Shown: positions 27,013 to 35,333, counted from the stretch's first letter. The stretch: 64,000 nt of DNA from Clostridium jeddahitimonense (GCA_000753455.2 LM994670.1:741182-805181); one strand, 5' to 3'. Notes: generated by a model not told the origin, from the sequence alone. Program-made: numbers and translations.

Positions 27013-28230
27013 ATGAAAAAGGTTGAAGAAAGATTTTTAGAATATGTTAAAATCGATACAAAAAGTGATACTACAACAGGAACAACTCCAAGTACAAAAG
27101 GACAACTTGTTTTAGCGGATATTCTTGCTAAAGAACTTAAGGAAATGGGATTAAATGATGTAACTATAAGTGAGTATGGATATGTTTATGCAACATTGGA
27201 AAAAAATTGTAATAAAAATATTCCAACTATAGGATTCATAGCTCATATGGATACAGCTCCAGATTATAGTGGAAAGGATGTAAATCCTCAAATAGTTAAG
27301 AATTATGATGGTGGAGATATAAAACTTAATGAAGATACTGTATTATCTCCAAAGTTTTCACCAGAGCTTAAAAACTATGTAGGAAAAACATTAATAACTA
27401 CAGACGGAACTACTCTTTTAGGAGCTGATGATAAAGCTGGTATAGCTGAAATAATGACAGCTGTAGAATATTTAATTAATCATCCAGAAATAGAACATGG
27501 AGACATTAAGATAGGATTTACTCCAGATGAAGAAATAGGAGAAGGCGCAGACCATTTTGATGTTAAATACTTTGGTGCAGACTTCGCTTATACTCTTGAT
27601 GGAGGAGCTATAGGTGAGTTAGAATATGAAAACTTCCATGCTGCTGGAGTTAAAGTAACTATTAAAGGTGTTAATGTTCACCCTGGATATGCAAAAAATA
27701 AGATGGTAAACTCAATAACTATTGCAAATGAATTTGCTTCTATGGTGCCTGCAGATGAAGTTCCAGAAAAGACTTCTGGCTACGAAGGATTCTATCATCT
27801 TATAGAGCTTAATGGAACAGTTGAAAATACATCAATGCAATATATAATAAGAGATTTCTTTGATGATACTTTTATTAAGAGACAAGAAAAATTAAAAGAA
27901 ATAGAAAAAACGTTAAATAATAAATATGGTGAAGGAACAGTAACTGTAGATATAAAAGAGCAATATAGAAATATGAAAGAAATGGTTGAACCAGCAATGC
28001 ACATAGTTGACAATGCTAAAAAAGCTATGGAAGAGGCTGACGTTATACCAGAAATTAGACCTATAAGAGGTGGAACAGACGGATCAAGACTTTCATATAT
28101 GGGATTACCAACACCTAATATGTTTACTGGAGGAGAAAACTTCCACGGTAAATATGAATATATAGCTATAGAATCAATGGAAAAAGCTGTTCAAGTTGTT
28201 GTAAATATAGTTAAAAACTATGCTAAATAG
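27013..28230 (+). CDS. pepT: Peptidase T (tripeptide aminopeptidase)
   Basis: A 405-residue M20B zinc aminopeptidase that removes N-terminal residues from tripeptides in the cytoplasm. Zinc and catalytic motifs are clear: IGFIAHMDTAPDYSG, LLGADDKAGIAEI, FTPDEEIGEGADHFD and, near the end, IRGGTDGSRLSYMGLPTPN and GGENFHGKYE. Length is that of other PepT. TGGAGG precedes ATG 27013. The leader contains a dispersed repeat. The following gene, of the cysteine desulfidase family, starts 162 bp on; both would supply amino-acid catabolism. Confidence 0.95.
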   Translation: MKKVEERFLEYVKIDTKSDTTTGTTPSTKGQLVLADILAKELKEMGLNDVTISEYGYVYATLEKNCNKNIPTIGFIAHMDTAPDYSGKDVNPQIVKNYDGGDIKLNEDTVLSPKFSPELKNYVGKTLITTDGTTLLGADDKAGIAEIMTAVEYLINHPEIEHGDIKIGFTPDEEIGEGADHFDVKYFGADFAYTLDGGAIGELEYENFHAAGVKVTIKGVNVHPGYAKNKMVNSITIANEFASMVPADEVPEKTSGYEGFYHLIELNGTVENTSMQYIIRDFFDDTFIKRQEKLKEIEKTLNNKYGEGTVTVDIKEQYRNMKEMVEPAMHIVDNAKKAMEEADVIPEIRPIRGGTDGSRLSYMGLPTPNMFTGGENFHGKYEYIAIESMEKAVQVVVNIVKNYAK

Positions 28231-28392
28231 TGCCTGCGGCAGAGGAACAGATTATCTGTAATTAAATTAAGAATTTTAATATACAAAGGATAAAATGTTG
28301 ATTACGACTAAAATATAAATGTTCTATGGAAGATAAAAGTTACTAGGATGAAATAAATAAGTCTATCGACGGAAGAGTTAGGAGTGTTATTT

Positions 28393-29673
28393 TTGGTAGA
28401 TAAAAAGATATACGATGGATATTTAGAAATACTTAAAGAAGAAATAGTACCTGCAATGGGATGTACTGAACCAATAGCTATAGCTTATGCAGCAGCTAAA
28501 GCTAAAGAGGTTTTAGGTGAAATGCCTAAAAAGGTTATAGCTTGGTGTAGTGGTAATATAATAAAAAATGCTAAATGTGTAACTGTTCCGAATACAGGAA
28601 ATTTAGTAGGGATAAAGGCAAGTGCTATAATTGGAGTTTTAGCTGGTGATGCTAGTAAAGGATTAGAAGTTATCAATGTTGTTGATGATGCTAGTATTGA
28701 AAAAGCTAATGAACTAGTTAATACAGATTACTGTGAAGTTAAGAGGTTAGATACAGAAGTTCAACTTCATATTTTAGTAGAAGCATATGGAGAGAATAAT
28801 AAGGCAACTGTAGAAACTAAGTTTGCACATACAAATATCTGTAAGATAACTAAAGATGAGGAGGTTTTACTTGAGGTGGAAGAATCTCCAGATAAATACT
28901 TAGGGGTATTTGTTGATAGAGGTATATTAAATGTAAAAGATATATATGAATTTGCAAATACAGTTAAAATTGAAGATGTTAAAGAACTTTTAGATAAGCA
29001 AATAGCTTATAATATAAGCATAGCAGAAGAGGGCTTAAAAGGTACTTATGGTATAGGAATAGGGAAGGTTATTTTAGAAAGCTTCCCAGGAGATTCTGTA
29101 GTTACTAAATTAAAGGCTTATGCAGCAGCAGCCTCTGAAGCTAGAATGACTGGAAGTTCACTACCTGTTATGACTAATAGCGGAAGTGGAAATCAAGGTA
29201 TGACAACCTCTATTCCAGTTATAATTTATGCTAAGGAAAAAGATCTTACAGATGAACAATTATATAGAGGATTAGTATTCTCTAACCTTATGACTATTCA
29301 CCAAAAAACAGGAATAGGTAGACTTTCAGCATTCTGTGGTGCTGTTAGTGCAGGATGTGCTAGTGGAGCTGCTATAACGTATTTAGAAGGTGGATCACTA
29401 GAGCAAATTAATAAAACAGTAACAAACACTCTTGCAAATGTATCAGGAATAGTATGTGATGGGGCTAAAGCTTCATGTGCAGCTAAAATAGCAACAAGTA
29501 TAGATGCGGCTATGATGGCACACTATCTTGCTATGTCAGACCAAGCATATCGTGCTAATACAGGAATACTTAAAGAGGATATAGAAGATACTATAACTGC
29601 TGTCGGTAAACTTGGAAAAGAAGGTATGAAAGAAACAGATAAAAAGATTTTAGATATAATGCTAGAAGAGTAA
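28393..29673 (+). CDS. UPF0597/CyuA-type L-cysteine desulfidase family protein
   Basis: A 426-residue member of the YhaM/CdsB/CyuA family, relatives of which break L-cysteine into pyruvate, ammonia and sulfide using a [4Fe-4S] cluster. Candidate cluster cysteines are in VPAMGCTEPIA (C24), FCGAVSAGCASG and CDGAKASCA. TTG 28393 is 8 nt after the site GTTAGGAG; the GTG at 28384 overlaps that site, so the TTG start is preferred. It lies downstream of pepT with no clear terminator between them. A terminator and an unusual structured element follow. Confidence 0.85.
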   Translation: MVDKKIYDGYLEILKEEIVPAMGCTEPIAIAYAAAKAKEVLGEMPKKVIAWCSGNIIKNAKCVTVPNTGNLVGIKASAIIGVLAGDASKGLEVINVVDDASIEKANELVNTDYCEVKRLDTEVQLHILVEAYGENNKATVETKFAHTNICKITKDEEVLLEVEESPDKYLGVFVDRGILNVKDIYEFANTVKIEDVKELLDKQIAYNISIAEEGLKGTYGIGIGKVILESFPGDSVVTKLKAYAAAASEARMTGSSLPVMTNSGSGNQGMTTSIPVIIYAKEKDLTDEQLYRGLVFSNLMTIHQKTGIGRLSAFCGAVSAGCASGAAITYLEGGSLEQINKTVTNTLANVSGIVCDGAKASCAAKIATSIDAAMMAHYLAMSDQAYRANTGILKEDIEDTITAVGKLGKEGMKETDKKILDIMLEE

Positions 29674-29696
29674 TATTACAAGCGAAGCTCGTAGGT

Positions 29697-29860
29697 GAAA
29701 ATTCGACTTTGTCGAGATGAAAAGGCTGCTAGGCAGCAGGGAAAAGTTAACTGAAGTTAAAGTGAAAAGTATCTATGATAGTACTTTTCACTATTGCCAG
29801 AGGCAATAGTTTCCCTGTCATGTCAGTGGCCTTTTCCCTTTTGATGAAGTCAAACTTTTC
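29697..29860. repeat. MITE-like element with imperfect terminal inverted repeats and internal hairpins
   Basis: The left arm (about 29706-29748) and right arm (about 29808-29851) are imperfect inverted copies sharing GAAAAGG/CCTTTTC and CAGGGAAA/TTTCCCTG. Inside are the hairpins GTGAAAAGTA/TACTTTTCAC (29762-29771 / 29782-29791) and ATTGCC/GGCAAT (29793-29798 / 29802-29807). Small hairpins also sit in the left arm (TCGAC/GTCGA, CTGC/GCAG). No open reading frame is present. Confidence 0.65.
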
Positions 29861-29878
29861 GCCAAAGTATTTACGTTT

Positions 29879-29911
29879 TAAATGAGTTTCAGTTATTGAA
29901 GCTCATTTTTA
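29879..29911 (+). terminator. Rho-independent terminator after the cysteine desulfidase-family gene
   Basis: AATGAGTTTC (29881-29890) pairs with GAAGCTCATT (29898-29907), one wobble, then TTTT. Confidence 0.8.
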
Positions 29912-29968
29912 AAACAGTTGACTAGTGTATCATATATTAATCAAATTTATAGGGTAAGAGAGGAAAAT

Positions 29969-30406
29969 ATGAAAAGAGTTTTGAGAAGTTTGATTTTATG
30001 TATGATGTTGTTTTTAGTTAGTTGTAGTAATGATAAATATCAACTAATTACTTTCGATAAAAATAATATATGGGGTATAAAATTAGAAATGTATCAGAAA
30101 ACAAAAGGTCCTATTACAGTGAATATGCAAGAATCAATATTTTATGAAGAGCAAGCAGATAATGCATTAAAGTTAATGAAAGATGATATTAAAAGTATTG
30201 AGAAATTTAATAAATTAATTAATGATAAGATTGAAGTTTATATTCTAGATAAAGTTTTTTTTGATAACAGTATTTATATAGGTGATAATAAAATATACTG
30301 CACTTATGATAGTGTTGAAAACAATGAATATAGAGAGCAACTTGTAAGAGCTGAATATTCACCCTTGAATAATGCGGTATTGAAGAATCAGTTGAGCCAT
30401 TCATAA
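29969..30406 (+). CDS. Short lipoprotein, possibly truncated
   Basis: A 145-residue protein with a lipoprotein signal peptide: MKRVLRSLILCMMLFLVSC, lipobox LVSC with the acylated cysteine at about 19. The remainder is charged and soluble and would lie on the outer face of the membrane. ATG 29969 follows GAGAGGA. The end (SPLNNAVLKNQLSHS) is abrupt, and similar clostridial lipoproteins tend to be longer, so a 3' deletion is possible. No function is recognised. It opens the accessory region. Confidence 0.6.
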   Translation: MKRVLRSLILCMMLFLVSCSNDKYQLITFDKNNIWGIKLEMYQKTKGPITVNMQESIFYEEQADNALKLMKDDIKSIEKFNKLINDKIEVYILDKVFFDNSIYIGDNKIYCTYDSVENNEYREQLVRAEYSPLNNAVLKNQLSHS

Positions 30407-30461
30407 ATTTATAAATTTTAGAATATTCTACTAATAGTTAATTGTTTGTTGGAGGTTATGA

Positions 30462-31274
30462 ATGGGTTATTATATTAAAGTAGAAGCTAGGGTAAATATT
30501 TATGTTGAGGATCTTAATCCTGAGGGTACTAAAACAATCTTGTTTCTACACGGTTGGCCTGGAAGTCATAAGTTGTTTGAATATCAGTTTGATCAGCTTC
30601 CAAAGTATGGGTACAGATGTATCGGAATAGATACTAGAGGTTTTGGGGAGTCTGATAAGCCTTATAATGGATATAACTATGACCGTTTATCGGATGATGT
30701 TAGATGCGTAGTAGAAACTCTAAATCTTAGGGATTTCACACTGGCAGGACATTCAACAGGGGGAGCGATGGCAGTTCGATATATGTCCCGACATAAAGGT
30801 TATGGTGTATCTAAACTTGTTCTTATTGATGCGGCAGCTCCTACTGTTATAAAGCGTCAAAATTTTCCGTATGGTTTAGAAAAAGAGGATGTAATCAAAA
30901 TTATTGAAGGAACATTTACCGATCGTCCTAAAATGCTTAGGGATTTCGGGGACACATTTTTCTTTCAGTATATAACTGAACCATTGTCAGATTGGTTTTT
31001 TCAGTTAGGATTACAGGCAGCAGGCTGGGCAACTGCAGCAATTGCAAATACTTGGATAAATGAAGTGCTATTTTCTGATTTAGAAACAATAAATGTTCCT
31101 ACTTTAATTATTCATGGAATTCATGATAAGGTTGTTCCATTTGAACTAGGTGAAGTACAAAACCAAAGCATTAAAAATTCAAAACTTATACCATTTAAAT
31201 ACAGTGGTCATGCAACATTCTATGATGAACGTGACAAATTTAACAAGGAATTGACTAAATTTATTGAAGAATAA
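30462..31274 (+). CDS. Alpha/beta hydrolase (haloperoxidase/esterase-like)
   Basis: A 270-residue alpha/beta hydrolase with a complete catalytic triad: Ser98 in the elbow AGHSTGG, Asp222 in IHGIHDKVVP and His250 in SGHATF. The oxyanion-hole motif LHGWPGS is at about 29-35, and GIDTRGFGESDKP is typical of the haloperoxidase/epoxide hydrolase branch. No signal peptide, so it is cytoplasmic. The GGAGG site lies 6 nt before ATG 30462. Codon use is somewhat more GC-rich (e.g. GGG, CGT, CGG) than in neighbours, a hint of transfer. The substrate is unknown. Confidence 0.85.
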   Translation: MGYYIKVEARVNIYVEDLNPEGTKTILFLHGWPGSHKLFEYQFDQLPKYGYRCIGIDTRGFGESDKPYNGYNYDRLSDDVRCVVETLNLRDFTLAGHSTGGAMAVRYMSRHKGYGVSKLVLIDAAAPTVIKRQNFPYGLEKEDVIKIIEGTFTDRPKMLRDFGDTFFFQYITEPLSDWFFQLGLQAAGWATAAIANTWINEVLFSDLETINVPTLIIHGIHDKVVPFELGEVQNQSIKNSKLIPFKYSGHATFYDERDKFNKELTKFIEE

Positions 31275-31407
31275 AGTTTTGGCAACATAGAATGTCTTAA
31301 TAAAAAACACCGAAAGAGAATAGCCTCTTAGAATAATGTAGTGATTTTTTATGAACTTAAAATAGGTCAACTAATATTTAGTTAAATAAAGCATATAGTT
31401 AATGTAT

Positions 31408-31435
31408 AAAGTCTAGTTTAGCAATTAGACTTTTT
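31408..31435 (+). terminator. Terminator-like hairpin after the hydrolase gene
   Basis: AAAGTCTA (31408-31415) pairs with TAGACTTT (31426-31433), followed by TT. The loop GTTTAGCAAT recurs in similar form near 34840. Confidence 0.65.
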
Positions 31436-31467
31436 GAACAATTTTAAATTATTGTAAAGCATAAATT

Positions 31468-31594
31468 AAATATTAAATTAATTAAAATACCGCATATTCA
31501 TTTGAATTATACGGTATTTTTTATTGCGTAACTCAGAAATATTACGCAATATGAAATTACTTCAAATTAGTTAAGAAAATTGAATAGTGCGGTA
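31468..31594 (+). repeat. Structured dispersed repeat family 2, copy A
   Basis: Begins with AAATATTAAATTA. A terminator-like hairpin follows (AATACCGCATATTC with GAATTATACGGTATT, then T-run, 31486-31522), then a second hairpin ATTGCGTAA/TTACGCAAT (31523-31531 / 31542-31550). It ends in GAAAATTGAATAGTGCGGTA. Copies B and C share the order and the 3' box. Confidence 0.75.
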
Positions 31595-31682
31595 CAAGAT
31601 AAATTATCTTAGATTAATATATCCAATGAATTTAGGGAAAAATAACTTTGCAACAATAATTAGATATAATCAGGAGGAAATT

Positions 31683-32186
31683 ATGAAAAAATATTTAAGT
31701 TGTTTTTTAATTACATGTACCTTAATGATGTTACAGTCACTTTGGTGCAGTGAGGTAAGTGCTGAACATTTTATTGAGGAACCTACTAATTCATTAAGAT
31801 GTACCAATAGTGAAGAATCTCCTATTCCTAAACTAGCAAAGCTTAAACAAATTTCGTCTAATCAAATTCAGATAAGTTATGATATGGATGTGGATATGGA
31901 TCTTGGTACAAAAGCAACTAATTACTGGGTTCAAGATACAAAGAATGCTACACCAGAATATATAGCTACTCTTGGTAAGAATGATAAGGTAAATGAAAAT
32001 AATTCACTTACTGATAACCTAGTTAAAATTAATTCAAAAGATGGTTCATCGAAAACATTTGTATTAACCTTTAGCCAAGATATTCCTAAAGGAAAAGAGT
32101 ATAACCTAATAATTTGTTATGTAACAGTTAAAGGGGCTCCGCCATATAGTGGAGATAATGGAGCTGCAACATTTATTGGAAAGTAA
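31683..32186 (+). CDS. Secreted protein of unknown function (167 aa)
   Basis: An export signal is clear: MKKYLSCFLITCTLMMLQSL followed by a probable cleavage site after SEVSA (about residue 28). The mature part of about 140 residues is beta-rich (KLAKLKQISSNQIQISYDM, TFVLTFSQDIPKGKEYNLII) and resembles an immunoglobulin-like or bacterial Ig-type fold. That is inferred from its strand pattern. ATG 31683 follows AGGAGG. The gene sits between repeat copies A and B with nothing else, like a one-gene cassette. Confidence 0.7.
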   Translation: MKKYLSCFLITCTLMMLQSLWCSEVSAEHFIEEPTNSLRCTNSEESPIPKLAKLKQISSNQIQISYDMDVDMDLGTKATNYWVQDTKNATPEYIATLGKNDKVNENNSLTDNLVKINSKDGSSKTFVLTFSQDIPKGKEYNLIICYVTVKGAPPYSGDNGAATFIGK

Positions 32187-32213
32187 AGGTGGCTACAATT
32201 TAAAGTTAAAGTG

Positions 32214-32352
32214 AAAATATCGCATTATTCAAAGGTGAATATGCGGTATTTTTTAATTTGAAATTCAAATATATTACGCATTCTGATTATATTGAGAACC
32301 AATTAAGAAAATTTGATCTTTGAAAATTGAATAGTACGGTATTTACCAAATA
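32214..32352 (+). repeat. Structured dispersed repeat family 2, copy B
   Basis: Hairpin AATATCGCATTATTC/GAATATGCGGTATT with T-run (32216-32253), then ATATTACGCATTCTGA, then TCTTTGAAAATTGAATAGTA and CGGTATTTACC. It lies just after the secreted-protein gene and probably acts as its terminator. Confidence 0.78.
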
Positions 32353-32416
32353 TATTAAAATTAATACAAGATTGTTTATCAATTAATTTGTAGAAAATAA
32401 TTATAAAAGGATTTTA

Positions 32417-32445
32417 TTGACTATTAAATTTTATAGTAATATAAT
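32417..32445 (+). promoter_or_regulatory. Sigma-A promoter of the marR-DUF169 operon
   Basis: TTGACT (32417-32422), exactly 17-bp spacer, TATAAT (32440-32445). Confidence 0.85.
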
Positions 32446-32446
32446 A

Positions 32447-32464
32447 TAGTTGTCATGACAACTA
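32447..32464. promoter_or_regulatory. Perfect 18-bp palindromic operator (MarR)
   Basis: TAGTTGTCATGACAACTA is a perfect dyad beginning one base after the -10 hexamer and ending just before the ribosome-binding site of the marR gene. A MarR dimer bound here would block its own promoter. Confidence 0.8.
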
Positions 32465-32478
32465 AAGAGGTGATATAT

Positions 32479-32904
32479 ATGGAATTCAATTTAGATGATT
32501 CATTGGGGTTTATTTTAAATAAGCTCAATACAAAACTTAAAAATGAGTTATTTAAACGATTAAAAGAATATGAAGTTACTCCCGAACAATGGTCTGTATT
32601 AAATTGTTTATGGATAAAAGATGGTATTACTCCTAGTGAGTTGGCAGAGAGAATTTTTAAAGATAAGCCAAATACTAATCGTATCCTTGAAAAGTTACAA
32701 ATGAAAAAATTGATTGTTAGAAAGTCTAATTTATTAGATAAAAGATCTTTCCAAGTTTTTTTAACTGAACGTGGTTGGGCGTTAAAAGATGAATTAATTC
32801 CTAAGGTTTCGCAATTACTTGAGGAAGCAACAATTGGAATAGAAGAAAACAAAATAACTGAAATTAAAAAAATATTAAATCAAATGTATAATAATCTAAA
32901 GTAA
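32479..32904 (+). CDS. MarR-family transcriptional regulator
   Basis: A 141-residue winged-helix regulator of standard MarR length, with LKEYEVTPEQWSVLNCLW, the recognition region GITPSELAERIFKDKPNTNRIL and the wing KSNLLDKRSFQVFLTERG. ATG 32479 is behind GAGGTGA; the upstream in-frame ATG 32455 lies inside the operator. A consensus promoter and an 18-bp palindrome directly precede it, so autorepression is very likely. The next gene (DUF169) is 45 bp downstream in the same orientation and is the probable regulated target. Confidence 0.9.
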   Translation: MEFNLDDSLGFILNKLNTKLKNELFKRLKEYEVTPEQWSVLNCLWIKDGITPSELAERIFKDKPNTNRILEKLQMKKLIVRKSNLLDKRSFQVFLTERGWALKDELIPKVSQLLEEATIGIEENKITEIKKILNQMYNNLK

Positions 32905-32949
32905 TAAATCTGTCTATATATTATATTTAAAGAGAGTGAGGAAAATATC

Positions 32950-33696
32950 ATGGAAAGTTCATTAGTTAAAATTTTAAATTTGAATTATGAACCAGTAGCT
33001 GTTTTACTTAGCGATGAAAAGCCTGAAGAGGCATTTCAAGGGAAAGAAGGACAGAGAAGTTGCACAATTCCATTATTTCTTGCTGCAACAAAAGGAAAAA
33101 CAGTAGTTTTTGAACGTAAAAGTGTAGGATGTCCTGGTGGTAAAACAGGATTTGGATTTGGTCAATTTCCTAATTATCCTGGTGGAATTGAATACTTTCT
33201 GACAGTAGGTAAAGAAGGTAAATTTGAAGGGGAAGGATATATGAAAAATCCTGAATTAGGGGATGATTTTGTCAAGTGTTTACCAATAACTGATATTCCG
33301 TATCAGTATGTTATATTTAAACCTTTATCAAAAGTTGACATTGTTAAAGAAAAGCCGGACTTAATTATATTTTATGTCAATACGAATCAATTATCAGCTC
33401 TTACAGTGCTTGCAAACTATTATAGAGAAGGATATGAAAATGTTATGATACCATTTTCATCAGGATGTCAATCTCTTTTCCTTCTTCCATATGCTGAATC
33501 TAAGAAGGAAAATCCTAGAGCAATAGTTGGATTGATTGATATTACAGTACGTCCAATGATAGAATCTAATATGCTATCATTTTCTATACCTTACAAGATG
33601 TTTTTAGATATGGAGGAAAATGTAGAGGGAAGTTTCTTAGAAAAAGATTTGTGGAAAAGGGTACTGATGAAAATGGAAAGAGAAAATAAAATATAG
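32950..33696 (+). CDS. DUF169 domain protein
   Basis: A 248-residue full-length DUF169 protein, a family of unknown function common in anaerobes. Conserved features are the cysteine positions C38 (GQRSCTIPLFL), C61 (VGCPGGKTGFGFGQ) and the one in SGCQSLFLLPYAE, plus a Gly-rich stretch at 60-70. These suggest metal or cofactor binding, but no activity is known. ATG 32950 follows a GTGAGGA site. It is controlled with marR. A relation to redox or heavy-metal stress would be a guess. Confidence 0.85.
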   Translation: MESSLVKILNLNYEPVAVLLSDEKPEEAFQGKEGQRSCTIPLFLAATKGKTVVFERKSVGCPGGKTGFGFGQFPNYPGGIEYFLTVGKEGKFEGEGYMKNPELGDDFVKCLPITDIPYQYVIFKPLSKVDIVKEKPDLIIFYVNTNQLSALTVLANYYREGYENVMIPFSSGCQSLFLLPYAESKKENPRAIVGLIDITVRPMIESNMLSFSIPYKMFLDMEENVEGSFLEKDLWKRVLMKMERENKI

Positions 33697-34027
33697 TCAT
33701 TAAAAAATATAATTATGCAGATAATATTATATTTTTGATCTTCTGGCATATATGTAATTATAATAAAAGTTAGTTTAGAGATTTCTTATATTACAGAAAT
33801 AAAATTAAATATTAAATTATAAAAAATACCGTATTATTCAAAGAATATGCGGTATTTTTTAGTGCGCAATTCAAAAATATTACGCATTCTGAAATTATTG
33901 CGAAGCAATTAATAAAAAAAGTTCTTTGAAAATTGAATAGTAGGCTATTTACAAAATATGTTATAATCAACTCGTAATTATATTGAATTGTAATGAAAAT
34001 AGAGTGAAATTTAAAAGGAGGAGGATT
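33697..34027. other. 331-bp intergenic region occupied mainly by repeat copy C
   Basis: No gene is visible. The first 100 bp are AT-rich; repeat copy C covers 33802-33959, and AAAGGAGGAGG for the GNAT gene lies near 34015-34025. Confidence 0.6.
33802..33959 (+). repeat. Structured dispersed repeat family 2, copy C
   Basis: AATTAAATATTAAATTA is followed by the hairpin with arms 33821-33839 and 33843-33860 (AATACCGTATTATTC/GAATATGCGGTATT) and a T-run. Then come GTGCGCAATTC...ATTACGCATTC and TTCTTTGAAAATTGAATAGT with GGCTATTTAC. It shares the most sequence with copy B and its 5' flank with copy A. Confidence 0.78.
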
Positions 34028-34531
34028 ATGGGGAAGGTTATTAATATACGAAAAGTAGATGCTGGTGACGCTAATACATTAGCCTATATACAAACAGAAT
34101 CATGGAAAAGTGCATTTAATAGAATTTTATCTAAAGAAGATTTAGATAAATATACTGATGTGAATAGAGCAATAGAATTATATAATATGTTGTTAAGTGA
34201 AAATATTGGCAATGGTTTCATACTGACGATTGATGAAAAGCCTCATTGTATGGCATATTGGGATAAAACAAGAGATGATGAAATGGAAGGATATTCAGAA
34301 ATTATTTGTATTCATAGTTTATGCGATAATTGGGGAAAAGGATATGGAACAGCAATGATGAACTATATCTTAAGGGACATCAAAAATGCAGGATTTAGTA
34401 AGGTAATGTTATGGGTGTTTAAAGAAAATAATAGAGCACGTAAATTTTATGAAAATCAAGGTTTTGTCTTAACTGAAAAATCTAAGAAATTCAGTAATGC
34501 TATTGAGGTTATGTATTGTAAAGATTTATAA
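34028..34531 (+). CDS. GNAT-family N-acetyltransferase
   Basis: A 167-residue GNAT enzyme, family length. Acetyl-CoA-binding motif A is visible as HSLCDNWGKGYGTAMMNYIL (R/Q-x-x-G-x-G/A type, here NWGKGYGT), followed by VFKENNRARKFYENQGF, the typical C-terminal strand-helix. ATG 34028 is behind an extended AAAGGAGGAGG site. It follows repeat copy C directly and is followed by a decayed grpB gene. The substrate is unknown. Confidence 0.88.
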   Translation: MGKVINIRKVDAGDANTLAYIQTESWKSAFNRILSKEDLDKYTDVNRAIELYNMLLSENIGNGFILTIDEKPHCMAYWDKTRDDEMEGYSEIICIHSLCDNWGKGYGTAMMNYILRDIKNAGFSKVMLWVFKENNRARKFYENQGFVLTEKSKKFSNAIEVMYCKDL

Positions 34532-34541
34532 GAAATAAATA

Positions 34542-34832
34542 CAATTTGCAGCTCAGCAGTAAAAGGCTTAAAACCTAAACCTATTATTGATATTATGCTG
34601 ATGGTGGATATCTTAGATGAAGTTGACAAAGTAGCAAATGAGTTTGAACAAATTGGCTATGAATATTTAGGCGAGTTTGGGATTGTCGGAAGAAGATATT
34701 AAAAAACAATATGGAGAATTGAAAGAACGATTAGCATTAGAATATCCATATGATATAGAAAAATATTGTGATGGAGAAGATGAGTTTGTGAAACAGTTTA
34801 AAAAAAAGGCTTTAAATTGGAGAAATGGATAA
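34542..34832 (+). pseudogene. GrpB-family (UPF0157) gene remnant with internal deletion
   Basis: Two pieces in different frames. From 34550: SSAVKGLKPKPIIDIMLMVD ... YEYLGEFGIVGRRY then a stop. From 34695: DIKKQYGELKERLALEYPYD ... ALNWRNG then a stop. Joined, they match the GrpB nucleotidyltransferase-like family, but the start and about 50-60 residues between the pieces are missing. No start codon or ribosome site is present, so the gene is dead. Confidence 0.8.
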
Positions 34833-34988
34833 ATTCCAATTTAGCAATTAGATTGAATTAACAAAAGTATTGTTTTGTGCTTTAAAAGTATAATGTTATC
34901 AATGAGAGTTAAGTAGCAATTGTATTATATGGCAAATAACAGATTATTTATATTTTATACTAAATCTAAATAATTGTACGAGGTGATT

Positions 34989-35267
34989 ATGGTGGAAAAT
35001 TCTTGTAAACACAAACCTAAAAATCTATTTGCACGACATTTTGTCTGTAAATATTGTGGAAAGAGGATTGTCAGTAAGAACAAAATACCGATTGCTATAG
35101 CATGTATTGCTTCCGTTATCATAAATTTATTAATAAGATATTATTTTTTTGAGGACCCTAATTTAATTATTACTGTTTTTACATTTCTAATCATAACGAT
35201 TTTTTGCTTGAGTTTAGGCTGGATATGCTTGCTTTTTATAGGATTTAAAGAAAAATTAAATTCGTAA
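34989..35267 (+). CDS. Small zinc-ribbon membrane protein (92 aa)
   Basis: An N-terminal zinc-ribbon-like segment (about 4-25, CKHKPKNLFARHFVCKYCGK) is followed by two hydrophobic helices (about 33-53 and 60-85). The layout resembles the cxxc-20-cxxc family of small membrane zinc-finger proteins, common in Firmicutes and of unknown function. GAGGTGA precedes ATG 34989 at rather short spacing, and the in-frame GTG at 34992 is an alternative. It lies in a region of decayed genes but its frame is intact. Confidence 0.6.
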   Translation: MVENSCKHKPKNLFARHFVCKYCGKRIVSKNKIPIAIACIASVIINLLIRYYFFEDPNLIITVFTFLIITIFCLSLGWICLLFIGFKEKLNS

Positions 35268-35333
35268 ACTATTACGAAAATAAAATTAATTAATTTAGCT
35301 CCAAGCAAAAACTGCAATAATATCAAAGTATAG

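Larger units (their letters stand above)
31275..31682. other. 408-bp intergenic region carrying a terminator and repeat copy A
   Basis: No gene is visible. It contains a hairpin terminator (31408-31435), the structured repeat copy A (31468-31594) and AGGAGG for the downstream gene. The first 130 bp are AT-rich without recognisable content. Confidence 0.6.

Noticed and set aside
30462..31274. Insertion-sequence origin of the accessory patch
   Set aside because: No transposase, integrase or paired terminal repeats with target duplication were found around 30-36 kb.
32424..32852. 142-codon minus-strand frame over the marR gene
   Set aside because: It is antisense to a clear MarR gene and its product has no recognisable domain. 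The plus-strand gene has promoter, operator and ribosome site.
33920..33950. rRNA gene or operon end, from the CTTTGAAAATTGAATAG box
   Set aside because: Only the short spacer-like box is present; no 16S, 23S, 5S or tRNA sequence follows.
31468..33959. Possible CRISPR array from three similar repeats
   Set aside because: Copies are about 130-160 bp, imperfect, hundreds of bases apart and separated by genes. Short regular repeats with unique spacers are absent.
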